From assembly GCA_031772625.1 (NCBI GenBank), contig CM062817.1, positions 884,654,184-884,718,183 on the forward strand: DNA of 64,000 bases, given 5' to 3'. This document shows, piece by piece, positions 45,186 to 57,103 of the stretch. Numbering within the stretch: the stretch's first letter is position 1; each line of letters starts with the position of its first letter. The position numbers were made by a program, and so were the translations under genes. Under the pieces are notes generated by a model, which was given only the letters and a program-made list of their open reading frames with translations, was not told the origin of the DNA and searched no databases. This stretch comes from Pinus tabuliformis (taxonomy: Eukaryota; Streptophyta; Pinopsida; Pinales; Pinaceae).

Positions 45186-46074
45186 TATTAGGTTCCTATA
45201 CCAGTAGGAATCATAATTTTGGTTGACTAAGGTTAAGCCTTGTAATATTGTACATACCTTTGCTTTCTGAAAATGTTTTCCATATTAAAAAGATTAAAAA
45301 ATGTAAAGAGGGTATGTCCTAAAATAATAATCAAAGGACAAAAAGAATGAAAACAGGTCAAAAAATGAAAATATTTGAACCCCAAAAGACAAAAAAAGAC
45401 CATGAAAGTGAGCAAGTCAAAATGCCACTTTACCTTTTATGCCTAATAAAAGATTGTGTGCAGCTTGTAAGTCATGCCATAGTCCATGATAGTCAAAATG
45501 TTTAAACTTGACTAATTCATGTTTTCAATTTTATGTTTATAGCTAGAGAATGAAATCTGACCAAATAGTGTAATCTTGGTAGATTAGATTGGTAGAGTAA
45601 ATAGAAAGAGCTCAACTATTTAATTTGAGCCCTTGGATGATATAAGGTTAGACTTAGATAGTTTATTTTGTGAATAAAGGAAAAATATTGATAAGGGTTT
45701 GCTAGCCTAAATGCACCCAAATAAAGTGAAGAAAAAATGGTAGGATAAATAGATGGTTAAATAGTAGAAAGGTTGCAGAAATGTCTTGTGATTACATGAA
45801 AAGCACTTATGATATTTTTCCAAATGCATATTTTAAATATGCATAAGTGGTACATAAAGCAAAGACAATGGTTCACAACATGATTCATTTAACATCCCTA
45901 TCTTTCATTTTAACCCCTATATCACTCATTAACTTCCCCTTCATAATAAAAGATTAATATCTTTAGTTCTTAAGTCAAAAAGGCTCAAAGCATTTATCTG
46001 ACTTTTGGTGGGACCAGACCCTCGACTTGATGACTTAATAAGGAAAGGTGTTAAATTTCATCATAATTCATTCA

Positions 46075-46092
46075 CCCCCCCCCCCCCCCCCC
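46075..46092. repeat. Poly-C run and CCCCCA microsatellite in X
   Basis: 18 consecutive C at 46075-46092, and CCCCCACCCA repeats at 46201-46228. Such runs may vary in length or be read imperfectly. Confidence 0.85.
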
Positions 46093-46332
46093 ACAAAACC
46101 CCTTTTCCTAAGGTTAAGTTCTTTTTCCTAGGAAAACCCCTTTATAAACATGTTTTATGTATAAAAAAACCACCATGTAACATTTATCCTAAGTCAAACA
46201 CCCCCACCCACCCCCACCCACCCCCCCGCTCATTTCACTTCATATTAACTTTTATTAATATATACAAAATCCCTGAAAAACCCACTTTCTCGTATATATT
46301 TAATTCCTGTGTATAAATTAACCCCACCCCTT

Positions 46333-46500
46333 AGTTTAATTATAAACTATATTACTACCCATATCCCACAAAAATATATTAATAACCTCGCCTTAGCCCT
46401 TAATCCCACATTAGAGAGTTTAATTATAAACTATATTACTACCCATATCCCACAAAAATATATTAATAACCTCACCTTAGCCATTAATCCCACATTAGAG
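46333..46500. repeat. 84-bp tandem duplication in X
   Basis: Two adjacent copies (46333-46416 and 46417-46500) starting AGTTTAATTATAAACTATAT and nearly identical. It lies in the presumed 5' flank of the X gene. Confidence 0.9.
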
Positions 46501-46878
46501 CATGCCGATGAGATTAAAGGTTAAGATAATTTCATATCATCGTGATTAGGCCCATGGGCCCCCCTTGAAAACTTGATGGTTAAATCACCACATAACTCCC
46601 ATCTCCCGACCACCATTGATCATCCCTCCTTTGCATCTAATGCCTCTCATTGATATCAGGCTGACCCGATGTCCACCTTTTACCTGCCCAATGAGGCGGT
46701 TTTCTCCTTGGCCCCCGACACGACATGTCAAGCGCTGAATGGAATCAAGCGGCCCCTCCCGAAAATCGCCCACACAACAAAAGTGGTGCAATGGACCTCC
46801 CAAACCGCTTCCCCTTTCCAACCGAAAACCTCCACTGTTCATCCATTAGTGAAAACCTACCAAAATTAATCGTTTTCC

Positions 46879-46886
46879 TATAAAAG
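46879..46886 (+). promoter_or_regulatory. TATA box of the X transcription unit
   Basis: TATAAAAG in an otherwise non-coding, more GC-balanced stretch. Transcription would begin about 30 bases later, near 46915, in a pyrimidine-rich TTTTTGCTCTTTTTGCAGG context, leaving a leader of roughly 380 bases before ATG 47294. Positional inference only. Confidence 0.5.
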
Positions 46887-47293
46887 CCTTATTACCCCTC
46901 TTTTTGCTCTTTTTGCAGGTTTGCCTTTGAGAACTCAGAGTGTCGTTGCAACTCCTGCAAATTGCCTAAATAGCTCACGAACCTCCGCAATTGCTCCACA
47001 GAAGCTGCAGACAGTCTGACACAGTCATACATCCATACCAGATCCATATAGACCCCTGCGAACCTCCATCAACTACCAGTTATAGTCAAATTCACCCAAT
47101 TCTAGGTATTTAACCATGGAAAACCCACTCAGTTGTCCAATTCCAGTAAATTGCCCTCATAACACTTTAAATTAATTCGAAAATAATCAGATTTATTTTA
47201 GTTTTTGCACTGTAGACCAAAACCATCTGCAAGAACACTGTTTCCCTAAAAACTTAAAATTACCCTCCATACTCAAATCCACAAGAACTGAGT

Positions 47294-50200
47294 ATGGTTT
47301 CCCCAATTGCTATGGATGTGAGACCCATATCTACACCCCATTTAGACCTAGACTACCTTCCCCTAGCTAATAAAGGTTTCTAGATGAAAGATACCACTGT
47401 CATAGAGCTCCTGCTCAAAATACATTGCCAAAGTAGGGACAAGTTCCTAAACCATGCTGATGAAATTGGCCTTTGGGAGTCAAATTTACCCAAGTACCAT
47501 TTCCCCCAAGTCCACATTTTTCCTGAAATTGTGCATATGTGCTATGATTTTTACATTCCAAGTCACGGAATCATCATGTCTTATGACCTGAAGGTCCTTT
47601 TCACCATCACTGCTGATTCTATAAATGAAATGCTACAGCTCCAACCAGGGCCAAACCTAAATCCCCTCTCAATTGGAGATCAGTTGGACTTATATCCCAA
47701 AATCAGCTCTGCAAAATTGGCCCAACTACTCCAAATCTTTATCAGAGAAGAGAAGAACATCCCTAAAGAGCCCCCTCCGTATGTAGTAGCAATATTTTCC
47801 CCTTGGGGTCGAAATATTGTAGCCATGATATCTTGTGTTTTGGGTTACTCCACAAGTGAGTACATTGATGAAATTATCCTAGCTTTCATGTCCATCTATA
47901 CCCCAGGAAAACCTCCTGCAACCATTTATGACTTTGCCACATTCATAGCTGACAGAATGCATGAGCAGTTCACAAGAATGGGAAATGAAAGGGTTTTCAA
48001 ATACTCCTCAGTTTTATACCATATGTTCTTATATTATCAATCAGATAAATTCCCATTCACCCTCCAAAAACTGGACACTAAGGGTCAAACCAGGTCAGTC
48101 ATTTTTTGGACCCCATTAGTCCACGAGTATCGGTCTCCATACCCTTATTCTGATTTCATTGACTTATTTGTAAATCCAGTTATGACAATGTTGACTGGAA
48201 ACCCTCCTCCAAGAATCAGTCCAGAAATAAAGAAAGTCCTTCCACTGTCAAAGAAAACCAAAGTGGGTCACTGGTACCTTTACCAGAACCACACAGAAAT
48301 CAGGTTATATGGTTGCATGCTTACACCATATAAGTTGCCAAGATACCTCCCTATGAGGTTGTTTGCATTAGAATACTATAGGCAAATTATCAATGCAGAT
48401 GAGGTAAACTTCGTCAATGCCAAGAAGAAGGCCAATTTCAAAATAAAAGACCAACTAGGCCCCTTCATATGCAACTCTAGAGAGGTTGGAAAAGAGGTAG
48501 ATTTGATACTATAAAATATGAAGTTATTGAGAATTTTTTTCTGGAGATATGATCCTTTGGAATTTATCACAAAGAAGAGACAAAAGGTCAAGCTAGGACC
48601 TTTCATCCACCATCCCATACCTGAAATAGAAGCATATGCAAACCAAATAGAATGGGTGGAAGGTACCCTAGTAGACCAAGACAACACCATAATAGATGTA
48701 TAGAATTCTCTCATTAATTTAGAAAAACAGCTTGATGACCGCACTTTTTTGCAGGTACTAGAAGAACCAGAGACTGCTACGAGTACTCCTCCAATCATGC
48801 AGACTCCTCAAAATGAGGAGAAGATCCCAAAAGGAAACAGAAAAGGGGCTTCCACTTTAGGAAGATCCACCTCTGATTTGCAGTAGGAATCAAACAAGAG
48901 GCAAAAGCTAAATCTAGCCTCCGAGCAAGAGTATACTGAAGACTCAACTGAGGTCACCAATACAGGAGTAGAAAGAAGCATGCCTGCCACTCCATCTGGA
49001 GGCATGCAAGAGCCTTCCACATCACAAACTCAGATGTTGGAAAGGTAGCTCAGTGTTGAAGTGTCTTCTTTTAGAATGCCAGCTGACAAAGACCAAGATA
49101 TCAAGGAAAGGTATAAAGAAATCAAGGCTAGGAATGAGAGGCTTAAGGCCCAAACATATGCACAATATCTGAAGCTGACTCCTACCAATCAAACTAGGCT
49201 AATGTTAGCCTTTGAAATTAAAGAAGGGAAGTTGCAGATGACCTTTATGAAACCTACAACCCAGCAACCAAAGACAACATCAAATTTCAAAAGGGTATAT
49301 TTCAAAGTGTTGGCAAGGGATATCCATCCCATAGACCAGATTGAGCTACACAAACAAGCTGGAGAGATGATATACTCCACCATGACAGGTAAAGCCATAG
49401 CTGCCCATCAGCTACAGAACTCCCTGAACAACATCTCAGCACAATTCCAGTTGGAGAAGGCCTCCTCATAGGCCAAGGACACAAGGATCAAGTCCTTAGA
49501 GGAATTAGTAATTAAATTGGGACATGATCCCAAGGATATAAAAGCCACAGAAAAACTTATCAAAAAGAAGAACGATGACATATATGCATTAAAGAAATAG
49601 CTAAAAATACCTCAGTTACAACATCCACAAACATTGGAAGTCCTAGAAGCCCAACAGGGGCATGAAGAACTAATGGACTTGGTCTTGAAATTGAATGACC
49701 AACTTAAAGAAACTAAAAAGGAATTGGATGCTTTGATCCAATTAAAACAAGTAGATATGGCCACCTATTATACAAATGTTATCCACACAGTCTCTACAGC
49801 AATTCCATCCACACTAGCAGCATCTTTGGCACCTACAACTCCCCTTACAATAGCCTTGCCAGCAACAACAGAATCTACATCAACAGCAGGTGCATCAGGA
49901 GAGAAAGTAGCAGAACTTGTCAAATACATGGAATAAATGACCATCCAGGCTACAGAGATGAAAAAGCTAAAGGAAAAGGTGGTAAAGTTGGAAACTAATT
50001 GCAAACTAGCCCAACTCAAGCAAAAAAAAGAAACACAAAAGGCACAGAGAATGGGTGAGAGAATTAAAATCCTAGAGAAGGATTTAACACTGGAAAAACC
50101 ACTTGGACAAACCAAGGAAATGTTGTGGGTCAATATCATTAACTTTGTCAATGATATTTGGCCATCAATCCAAGTTATTTTTGAGCAAACAAAGCTAGTA

Positions 50201-50710
50201 AAGGTAGCTACTGAAGCTATCCAGAAAGTAAAGGAGGAGTTGGGAAATAAGCTAGAGGATGCAAATAGACTCATCCTCTTCCTTAATAGCAAGAATAGAT
50301 ATGAGCTCCAAGAACTCAATATAGAAGATAGGACTACTGCCATTTTAGATATAAGGAAGGTCCTTTCCAAAAGGAACCTTATGCTTAATCTGGAAGAAAA
50401 TTGCCACAATATGAAGGTAGCCATTGATAGGTTCATGGCTAAATTTCAGATTTTGAGGGAGAAAGGTTTGTCCAGTCCTATGGTCGTCAATGACAAACTT
50501 ATGACATAGTTGGACTATGGTGATAGAATTAGAAAATTGTCTAAGGAACAAGCCAATTCTTCATCCATTAAAGCCCTGCCAACAGGCAAAGTATTATATG
50601 ACACATTTGAGAACTTGGTTTTCCTTGAGCATGAGGTAAAATATTTGTTCCTCGCCAAGCCCAATTTTGCAAAGTATACTGAGGCTGATGAATATACAGG
50701 AGAATGGTGA
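47294..50710 (+). pseudogene. Unknown large protein of X, one frame with nine Gln-type stops
   Basis: I do not recognise this protein. A single frame of 1,139 codons runs from ATG 47294 to TGA 50708. It is broken by nine stops (47381, 48512, 48701, 48884, 49046, 49469, 49598, 49934, 50507), all TAG or TAA and each one C-to-T change from CAG or CAA, with no frameshift. The first ~480 residues look globular, with aromatic and Pro-rich stretches (FPEIVHMCYDFYIPSHGIIM, KKTKVGHWYLYQNHTEIRLY). A Ser/Thr/Gln-rich linker with KRQKLN follows. Residues about 590-730 are Lys/Glu-rich (DIKERYKEIKARNERLKAQT). Coiled coils are likely at about 780-840 and 880-1000. No RT, integrase, protease, DDE transposase or zinc knuckle was seen. 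The intact frame implies past selection on a protein. Confidence 0.8.
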
Positions 50711-51201
50711 ATGTGAAATTACCAGATGCAGAATGGTGGGAGAAAATGATAGATTTACTATGATAAATAAATAGATGAAAATTACTACACAGTAAAAATG
50801 AAGGCAACAAGGTGAAACAAGAAAAAACAGCACAAAAGGGTCAAAGAGTATCAGGGTTAAAGAGTATGAGTTGAAATATGAAAGTAAAGAGGACTCTAGT
50901 GTGAAACTCCACAATTTTCAGCCAACATAAAGGGCTACACCTCAACCATAAAGGCTAGCACAACCATAATAAAAGGGACAGCAAGAAACAGATCATTAGC
51001 TATCTCAATCTTCTTGCAAGAAGATATTTGTATTTCCTAAAATAAATCTCAAGTTGTTTTGAGATATTTTGTAATAAATTTTTTTTATAGATACTTTACA
51101 ATTCAAAGTATGTAGTGTGGATTCATAGACATTTCTATAGTTTTCTTGATCAAATATTGTAAGCTATTGTATCATTGTTGGACCAACAAGTTGGATTATT
51201 G

Positions 51202-51207
51202 AATAAA
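51202..51207 (+). terminator. Possible polyadenylation signal of X
   Basis: AATAAA about 490 bases after the end of the long frame, in AT-rich sequence. Bases 51208-51929 hold no recognisable gene. Confidence 0.35.
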
Positions 51208-51934
51208 GCGAAGACATTTCAATGGATTCATGTGTAGTGCGAAATACAAACAAGTACCTTCTTTGTGTTGTCATTTTTCTTTAAAAAGTTTTTCCATAAT
51301 CTTAAATTTATCTGAAAGTTAAATGCTTTAATATGGAATGATATCTTAGAACTTGCTTCATTGCACTTTGTTTTGACTACTAAGCATTTTGTATGTTTTC
51401 TGCTAAAATTATCTAAGTTAAGATATTCTTGATTGCTCCTTAGTTCAAGTAGTTTCCCTCTGGTCTATAGTAAAGGATTCTTAACTACCCTTTGCTCATG
51501 ATCATCACCTGTTCCTCCTTTTAGTCCCGGTTTGAGGATTCTTAAGTGCCCTCTCGCCCTGGTTAAGATCATTTCACCCATTTGACCTGAAAACCTGTGT
51601 TTCACTCTGCTAGCTTGCCAATTGAACACTCCCTTTAATGATTTAATCCTAGTTATGCTGCCCTTCTTTGACTTTGTAGCCCAATAGCCAGAGACACCAT
51701 TCTATCCATCTTTTTAAGGATTCCATCATCCAACTTCCAATACAAATCCAAAACCCCCCTGAACTTTAAGAACTAGCCTAAAATCCCAGCAAACAAAGCT
51801 AAAACATATAGAGAGAACCCTCTTTAAGTCATAGGTTGGCTAGAGCCTATACTTAAAAGATTGGTTGGTGGTTACCTCGGCCTTTTCCTTCTTCTGATAA
51901 CTTCTAAGGAAAATTTCTAAGTGATAACACCACC

Positions 51935-52136
51935 CTTAGATCCAAACTTTCCATTGAAGTGATCTTTAGGTAGGCCATCATATGCTTCTGCTACGCCACT
52001 CGGATAATATTCTCTACTTCGACTTCACCCTTGGTGAATTTGAAGAGGGATGAGGAACCCATTGAGTCTTTTTGTCCTTTCCAATTTTCTTCGGTGATTG
52101 CTCTTTCACTCTTGCTTGGGATTTGTCTTCACCTTA
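51935..52136 (-). pseudogene. Copia B gag remnant after X
   Basis: Continues B beyond X and matches A at 38060-38228 (for example TGATCTTTAGGTAGGCCATC). On the minus strand it is the gag stretch between leader and zinc knuckle, too decayed to read through. Confidence 0.7.
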
Positions 52137-52148
52137 GCTCTGATACCA
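52137..52148 (-). promoter_or_regulatory. Primer binding site of B (tRNA-iMet)
   Basis: GCTCTGATACCA, exact complement of the Met primer site, next to the LTR start at 52149. Confidence 0.9.
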
Positions 52149-52558
52149 TGTTAATTTGAGGTATGTTCTATGCTGATAGAAAATTTACTTCATTTTTCCA
52201 TATTAGCTCAATATCAATTCCAAATTAACAATCAAATTTAGCATGATGGTAAAATGCAGATAAAACATAAACATAAATTGCATAAGACAAGCCAAGACAA
52301 GAGGACACAAGATGTGGCGCCAGCCAAGGAAAAAACCCAATGTGGGGAAACCCTTGATCAATTCTTCTTATATGTTCTTCAATAGTTCAGTAGAGAGAGA
52401 GATAGTACATATACATCAGAAGTCAACATTTTGGCTTATCTAAATAAGAGCAGAGATCTTCTATAAGAAGATGGCACATGAGGCAGCTGATCCAAACTTA
52501 GGTGAAGGCATGCTACTTTAATTGATCCTCCAAGGTGACTCCATCACCATGCATGACC
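52149..52558 (-). repeat. 5' LTR of copia B, first piece
   Basis: 410 bp starting TGTTAATTTGAGGTATG and matching A's LTR from 38240. Interrupted by element T. Confidence 0.88.
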
Positions 52559-53009
52559 TATTGGGTTGTGTTATATTCTTCCCACGACTAACGCACGTAG
52601 TGAACCGGGGGGTTTGTTGCGCCGATTGCGCAGTGGGGGGTGGTAGCCCCCCCTGTCGGGGGGTTTGAGGGGGCCGGGTAGCCCCCCTCTACGGGGTCCG
52701 GGGCAGCGCCCCGGGAAAAAAAAAAATTGGACCCTATATTAGGTTGGGCAAACCTACCTATGGTTTTCGGTCCTTGGTTTTGGACGCGATGGTTTTCGTT
52801 CCATGGTATTGGATGCTTCGGCATGTATAAATATGTATTGTAACATTGAAAGGAATATAATGAAAAATCAAGCTGGTAGTCCCGATTTTGGGATCCAGGG
52901 GAAAATCTCTGTGTATATTTGTTTTATGTGTTATGTTCTCGCATTGTTTATTTTTCTGTGATTTAGAATTCGTATACAGTTAATTTATGTATGGGGTTAA
53001 AACCTACAT
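52559..53009 (+). repeat. 5' LTR of copia T
   Basis: 451 bp, ending AAAACCTACA. Contains GC-rich inverted repeats, including CCGGGGCAGCGCCCCGG at 52698-52714, and a TATA box (GTATAAATATG) near 52825. It lacks about 36 bases found in the right LTR near 57160-57195. Confidence 0.92.
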
Positions 53010-53011
53010 TT

Positions 53012-53022
53012 GGTATTGGAGA
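53012..53022 (+). promoter_or_regulatory. Primer binding site of T (diverged tRNA-iMet)
   Basis: TGGTATTGGAG, two changes from TGGTATCAGAG, two bases after the LTR. Confidence 0.7.
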
Positions 53023-53130
53023 TGTTTTGGCTTCAAAGGGACGCCTTTGTTGCTGAGGGGTTTTGCTCGGGCCTGTGGTAGACCCTGTTCAGTGGGAGAT
53101 CTGCGATATCGATTCTAGTGGTGAAAGAAG

Positions 53131-56100
53131 ATGGCGAGCAGTGGAAAGATAGAGATCGAGAAGTTCAATGGTCATAGTTTTGAGTTGTGGAAACTCAAGA
53201 TGGAGGATCTGTTGGTGGATAAAGATCAGTGGATCGTGGTAGATCCAGGTACTAAACCAATGGGAGTGACCGCTGAAGAATGGAAGAAGTTGGATCGGAA
53301 GGCAAAGAGCACAATACGATTGTGTGTCTCAGATTCAGTATTGCTGAATGTATCAGGGGAAGCTACGGCGAAGGCTTTTTGGGACAAGTTAGGGACTTTG
53401 TACCAATCTAAGTCTCTGGTGAATAAACTGTTCCTGCGGAAAAAGCTGTATAACCTGAGGATGAAAGATGGAGACTCGGTGATAGAGCATCTGAATGCAT
53501 TTAATACTATGGTAAGTCAGTTAGCGTCTGTTGATATTAAAATTTTAGATGAAGATAAGTGCATCAGTTTGTTGTGTTCTCTACTAGATTCATGGGATAG
53601 TCTGATTATTGCAATAGGTAGCAATGCAACTGCTTTGCAGTTTGATGAAATAGTCTCAGCCTTGCTGATGGAGGAGATGAGACGGAAAAATATGGAGAGC
53701 CAGAATGGTGATGCCTTGTCTGTACGAGGACGGTCCTAGAATAGAAACAAAGATAAGTCATTGAGTGGGAGATCTAAATCTAGAGGGAGATCTAAATCTC
53801 CAGGAAAACCTGTAAAGGTGGTGTGCTGGAAATGCGGAAAGGAAGGACACTTCAAAAGGGACTGTAAATCTAAAGCTCCTAATAAAGGAAAGGGATCTGA
53901 TGGTGCTCCTTCTACAGAGGTGAAAACCACCTCAGATGAAGGTGGGGATGTGTACTTGGCTTCTTCAAGTACACATGTAGATCATGAGGCATGGTTGATT
54001 GACTCAGGTGCATCCTTTCACTTCACTCCCCATAGAGAGTGGTTCTGCGAGTATGAGAAATACGATGGTGGTGATGTCTTCTTAGGAGATGATAGGAAGG
54101 CTAGAATCATTGGTCGTGGAAAAGTAAAGTTGAAGTTGCAAGGTGGAAGGTTTAGAACACTTCCGGGTGTTCTGCATATTCCTGCGTTGGCCAGAAATCT
54201 GATTTCTGTAAGCAAGTTGGATGATGCAGGTGTAAAAACAGTGTTTGAGAAGGATACCTGCAAGATGGTTCGGGGAGAACTGGTATTGATGCGGGGAGTT
54301 CGGACTGGAAATCTGTACAAGCTGCAAGGTAGCACTGTTGTTGATGGATGCAACAGTTCTGTGGTTCCTGAAAGTGGAGCTGAAAATCTAGTGGTCTCTG
54401 GAGAGAAGACCATGCTATGGCATCAAAGGCTTAGACATATTGGAGAGAAGGGCCTTTGAATACTTCATGGTAAAGGTATGGTAGAAGGTATGAGTAATAG
54501 CTCTCTGGATCTTGATTTTTGTGAAAATTGTGTATATGGGAAGCAGAATCGAGTGAGTTTCCCCTCTAGTGCTAAGAGGGCGAAACAGATATTAGAGCTT
54601 GTGAACAATGATGTGTTTGGACCTGTGAAAGTTCCATCACTGGGTAAGTCTATGTACTATGTATCATTTATAGATGACTTCTCAAGGAATACATGGATAT
54701 ATTTCCTTAAGAAGAAATCTGAAGTCTTTGACAGGTTTAAAGAATTTAAGGCTCTGGTGGAAAATCAGACAGAGAAGAAGATAAAGGTGTTGAGGACAGA
54801 TAATGGTGGAGAGTTTTGCAGCAAGGAATCTGAAGAATTCTGTAAGAAGTGTGGTATAGCACGACAAAAGACTACTCCATATACACCTCAGCAAAATGGA
54901 GTCGCAGAAAGGATGAACAAGACGTTGATGGAAAGGGCAAGAAGCATGCTCAGTGGTGCCGGGTTAGGACAGGAATTCTGGGCAGAGGCGGTGGATACTA
55001 CATGTTACTTGGTCAACAGGTCACCTTCATTAGCGTTGGAGGATAAGAATCCAAAAGAAGTATGGACTGGTAAGAAACCCTCTCTTTCACATCTGAGGGT
55101 ATTTGGATGTGATGCATATGTACATGTTCCAAAGGAGAAACGAACCAAGTTGGATAGTAAATCTGAAAAGTGGATCTTTATTGGGTATAAGGATGGTTTA
55201 AAGGGTTATAAGCTTTGGAACCCAGTCACACAGAAGGTTGTGTACAGCCGAGATGTGGTGTTCAGAGAGGTAAAAGATGTTATTAAACATGAAGTCCAAC
55301 CAAAGGAACCTGAGAATATAGAGTTTGAAGAATCAGAATCTGCAGCAGAGGAGGAATCAGAAGATGAAGAGCCACAAACTCCGGCTCTGAGAAGATCAAT
55401 TCGAGAAAGAAGGCAGCCAGAAAGGTATAGTCCATCTGCTTTCTGTTCAAATTTTGCTTTGTCTGTTACTGATGATGATCCTAGAAATGTGAAGGAAGCA
55501 GTAGATTCAGAGGATGGAAAACTCTGGAAAGAGGCCATTGTTGATGAAATGGCATCTTTGCACAAAAATGAGGCTTGGGATCTAGTGGAGTTGCTAGCTG
55601 GAAGGAAACCCATTGGCAGCAAATGGGTGTTCAAAAGGAAGACAGATGTAGAAGGGAAGGTGGAGAAATACAAAGCTCGGTTGGTAGCAAAAGGTTATTC
55701 ACAGGTGCCGGGAATTGATTTTGGTGATATTTTGTCTCCTGTTGCTAAGGTAACTTCTATTAGGTTACTTTTATCTGTTGTTGCTGCTTTTGATTTTGAG
55801 GTAGAACAGATGGATGTGAAGACAACGTTTCTTCACAGGGATTTGGAAGAGGAAATCTACATGAAGCAACCTGAAGGCTTTGCGGTGAAGGGTAAGAAAG
55901 AACTTGTATGCAAGTTAAAGAAGTCTCTGTATGGGTTAAAACAATCACCAAGGATGTGGTATCAGAAATTTCATACATTTATACAAGGACTTGGCTTCAC
56001 CAGAAGCAAAGAAGATCACTGTGTGTATTTTAAATTAATTGGTGACCGTGTTATTTATCTGGTCTTGTATGTGGATGATATGTTGCTGGTTGGAAATGAC

Positions 56101-57054
56101 AAAGAAATTATCCAGGATTTTAAGACCCAATTTTCCTCCAAATTCGACATGAAATATCTTGGTGCTGCAAACTATATTTTGGGCATGGAAATTAAAAGAG
56201 ATCGGGCAAAGAGGAAGCTCTGGTTAAACCAGAGGAACTATGTCAAGACAATACTGCAGAGGTTTAATATGCAGGATAGTAAACCGGTGAAGGTTCCTAT
56301 TCCTATAGGTGTGAGGTTATTTGCTAAACAATGTCCCAAGACACAAGAAGAGGAAGAGGACATGTCCCGTGTTCCATATGCAAGTGCAGTCGGTAGCCTG
56401 ATGTATGCAATGTTCTGTACTAGACCAGACATTGCACATGCAGTGGGAGTATTGAGCAATTTTATGTCAAAACCAAGGAAGGAGCACTGGACAATAGTGA
56501 AGCGGGTTTTCAGGTATTTGCGTGGCACTAGTGATTATGGTTTGTGCTACCAAGGAAGACCAGGATTGGACAGAGTGTTGGATATTCATGGCTTTGTTGA
56601 TGTACATTGGGCTGGAGATCTGGATTAGAGAATATCTACAAGTGGGTATGTGTTTAACCTATTTGGAGGTGCAGTCAGTTGGATGAGTAAGAAACAATCT
56701 GTAGTGGCACTATCAACTACAGAGGCAGAATACATGGCAGCCACTCATGCAAGCAAGGAAGCAGTTTGGTTGCAGAGATTGTGTTCAAGTATGGGGTCAG
56801 TACAGGGAGCTATAAGAATAGACTGTGACAGCCAAAGTGTAATTTTCTTGGCAAATAACCCTGCTTATCATTCAAAGAAAAAGCACATTGATGTTCAGTA
56901 TCACTTTGTGAGGGATATGATAGAAGACAAAAAGGTGTTGCTGGTAAAGGCGGACACTTTGAAGAATATTGCAGATGCATTGAAAAAATCTGTGAGCTCT
57001 GAGAAGTTCTCTTGGTGTAGAGAAACAATGGGCATTTCAGGGCTGGAAAAATGA
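53131..57054 (+). pseudogene. Tnt1-like gag-pol of T (three in-frame stops)
   Basis: One frame of 1,308 codons, about the usual Tnt1 polyprotein length, from ATG 53131 to TGA 57052. It is broken by TAG 53737, TGA 54457 and TAG 56626, with no frameshift. Gag starts MASSGKIEIEKFNGHSFELW and has a UBN2-type domain. The zinc knuckle CWKCGKEGHFKRDC is at about residue 232 and protease DSGASFHFT at about 290. The integrase finger is at about 430-466; its core has NNDVFGP, RTDNGGEF and PQQNGVAERMN (about 494, 555, 592). RT has LYGLKQSPRMWY and LYVDDMLLVG (about 980). RNase H has VDVHWAGDLD, with the usual second Asp replaced, and STTEAEYMA. With the stops repaired all domains would be present. Confidence 0.93.
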
Positions 57055-57092
57055 CTAAGCTCTCTTGTGGCCCCCTGTGGAAAGAAAACAAC

Positions 57093-57103
57093 AAGTGGGA
57101 GAT
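57093..57103 (+). promoter_or_regulatory. Polypurine tract of T
   Basis: AAGTGGGAGAT directly before the 3' LTR, the form seen in Tnt1-like copia elements. Confidence 0.8.

Larger units (their letters stand above)
45186..51929 (+). mobile_element. Unclassified 6.7-kb insertion X with a long unknown ORF
   Basis: Bounded by a perfect CCACC duplication (45181-45185 and 51930-51934). The empty site is seen in sister element A at about 38045-38075 (TTTCCTTTCACCCTTAGATC), which proves a clean insertion. The ends read TATTAGG and GATAACA; if TA is a decayed TG they are LTR-like. I could find no repeat of either end inside, no terminal inverted repeat, no primer site, no poly-A tail and no known transposon enzyme. 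It carries a TATA box (46879), one long frame (47294-50710) and AATAAA (51202). It may be a non-autonomous retroelement with lost or unusual LTRs, or a captured gene. Confidence 0.7.

Noticed and set aside
49768..50436. Minus-strand open frame of 222 codons opposite the X gene
   Set aside because: Antisense to a Lys/Glu-rich coiled-coil frame, which naturally yields long Ser/Phe/Leu-rich frames.
45186..51929. X as a standard LTR retrotransposon, Helitron or cut-and-paste DNA transposon
   Set aside because: No LTR pair found by eye, no terminal inverted repeats, no AT target with CTRR end, and a 5-bp duplication; none of these classes fits, so it is left unclassified.
52559..53009. GC-rich zone as a CpG island of a host gene
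   Set aside because: It is part of a retrotransposon LTR and repeated at 57104-57590.
8599..53022. Met-tRNA-like strings as tRNA genes
   Set aside because: The TGGTATCAGAG matches are 11-13 bases long and sit at LTR edges; they are primer sites, with no cloverleaf around them.
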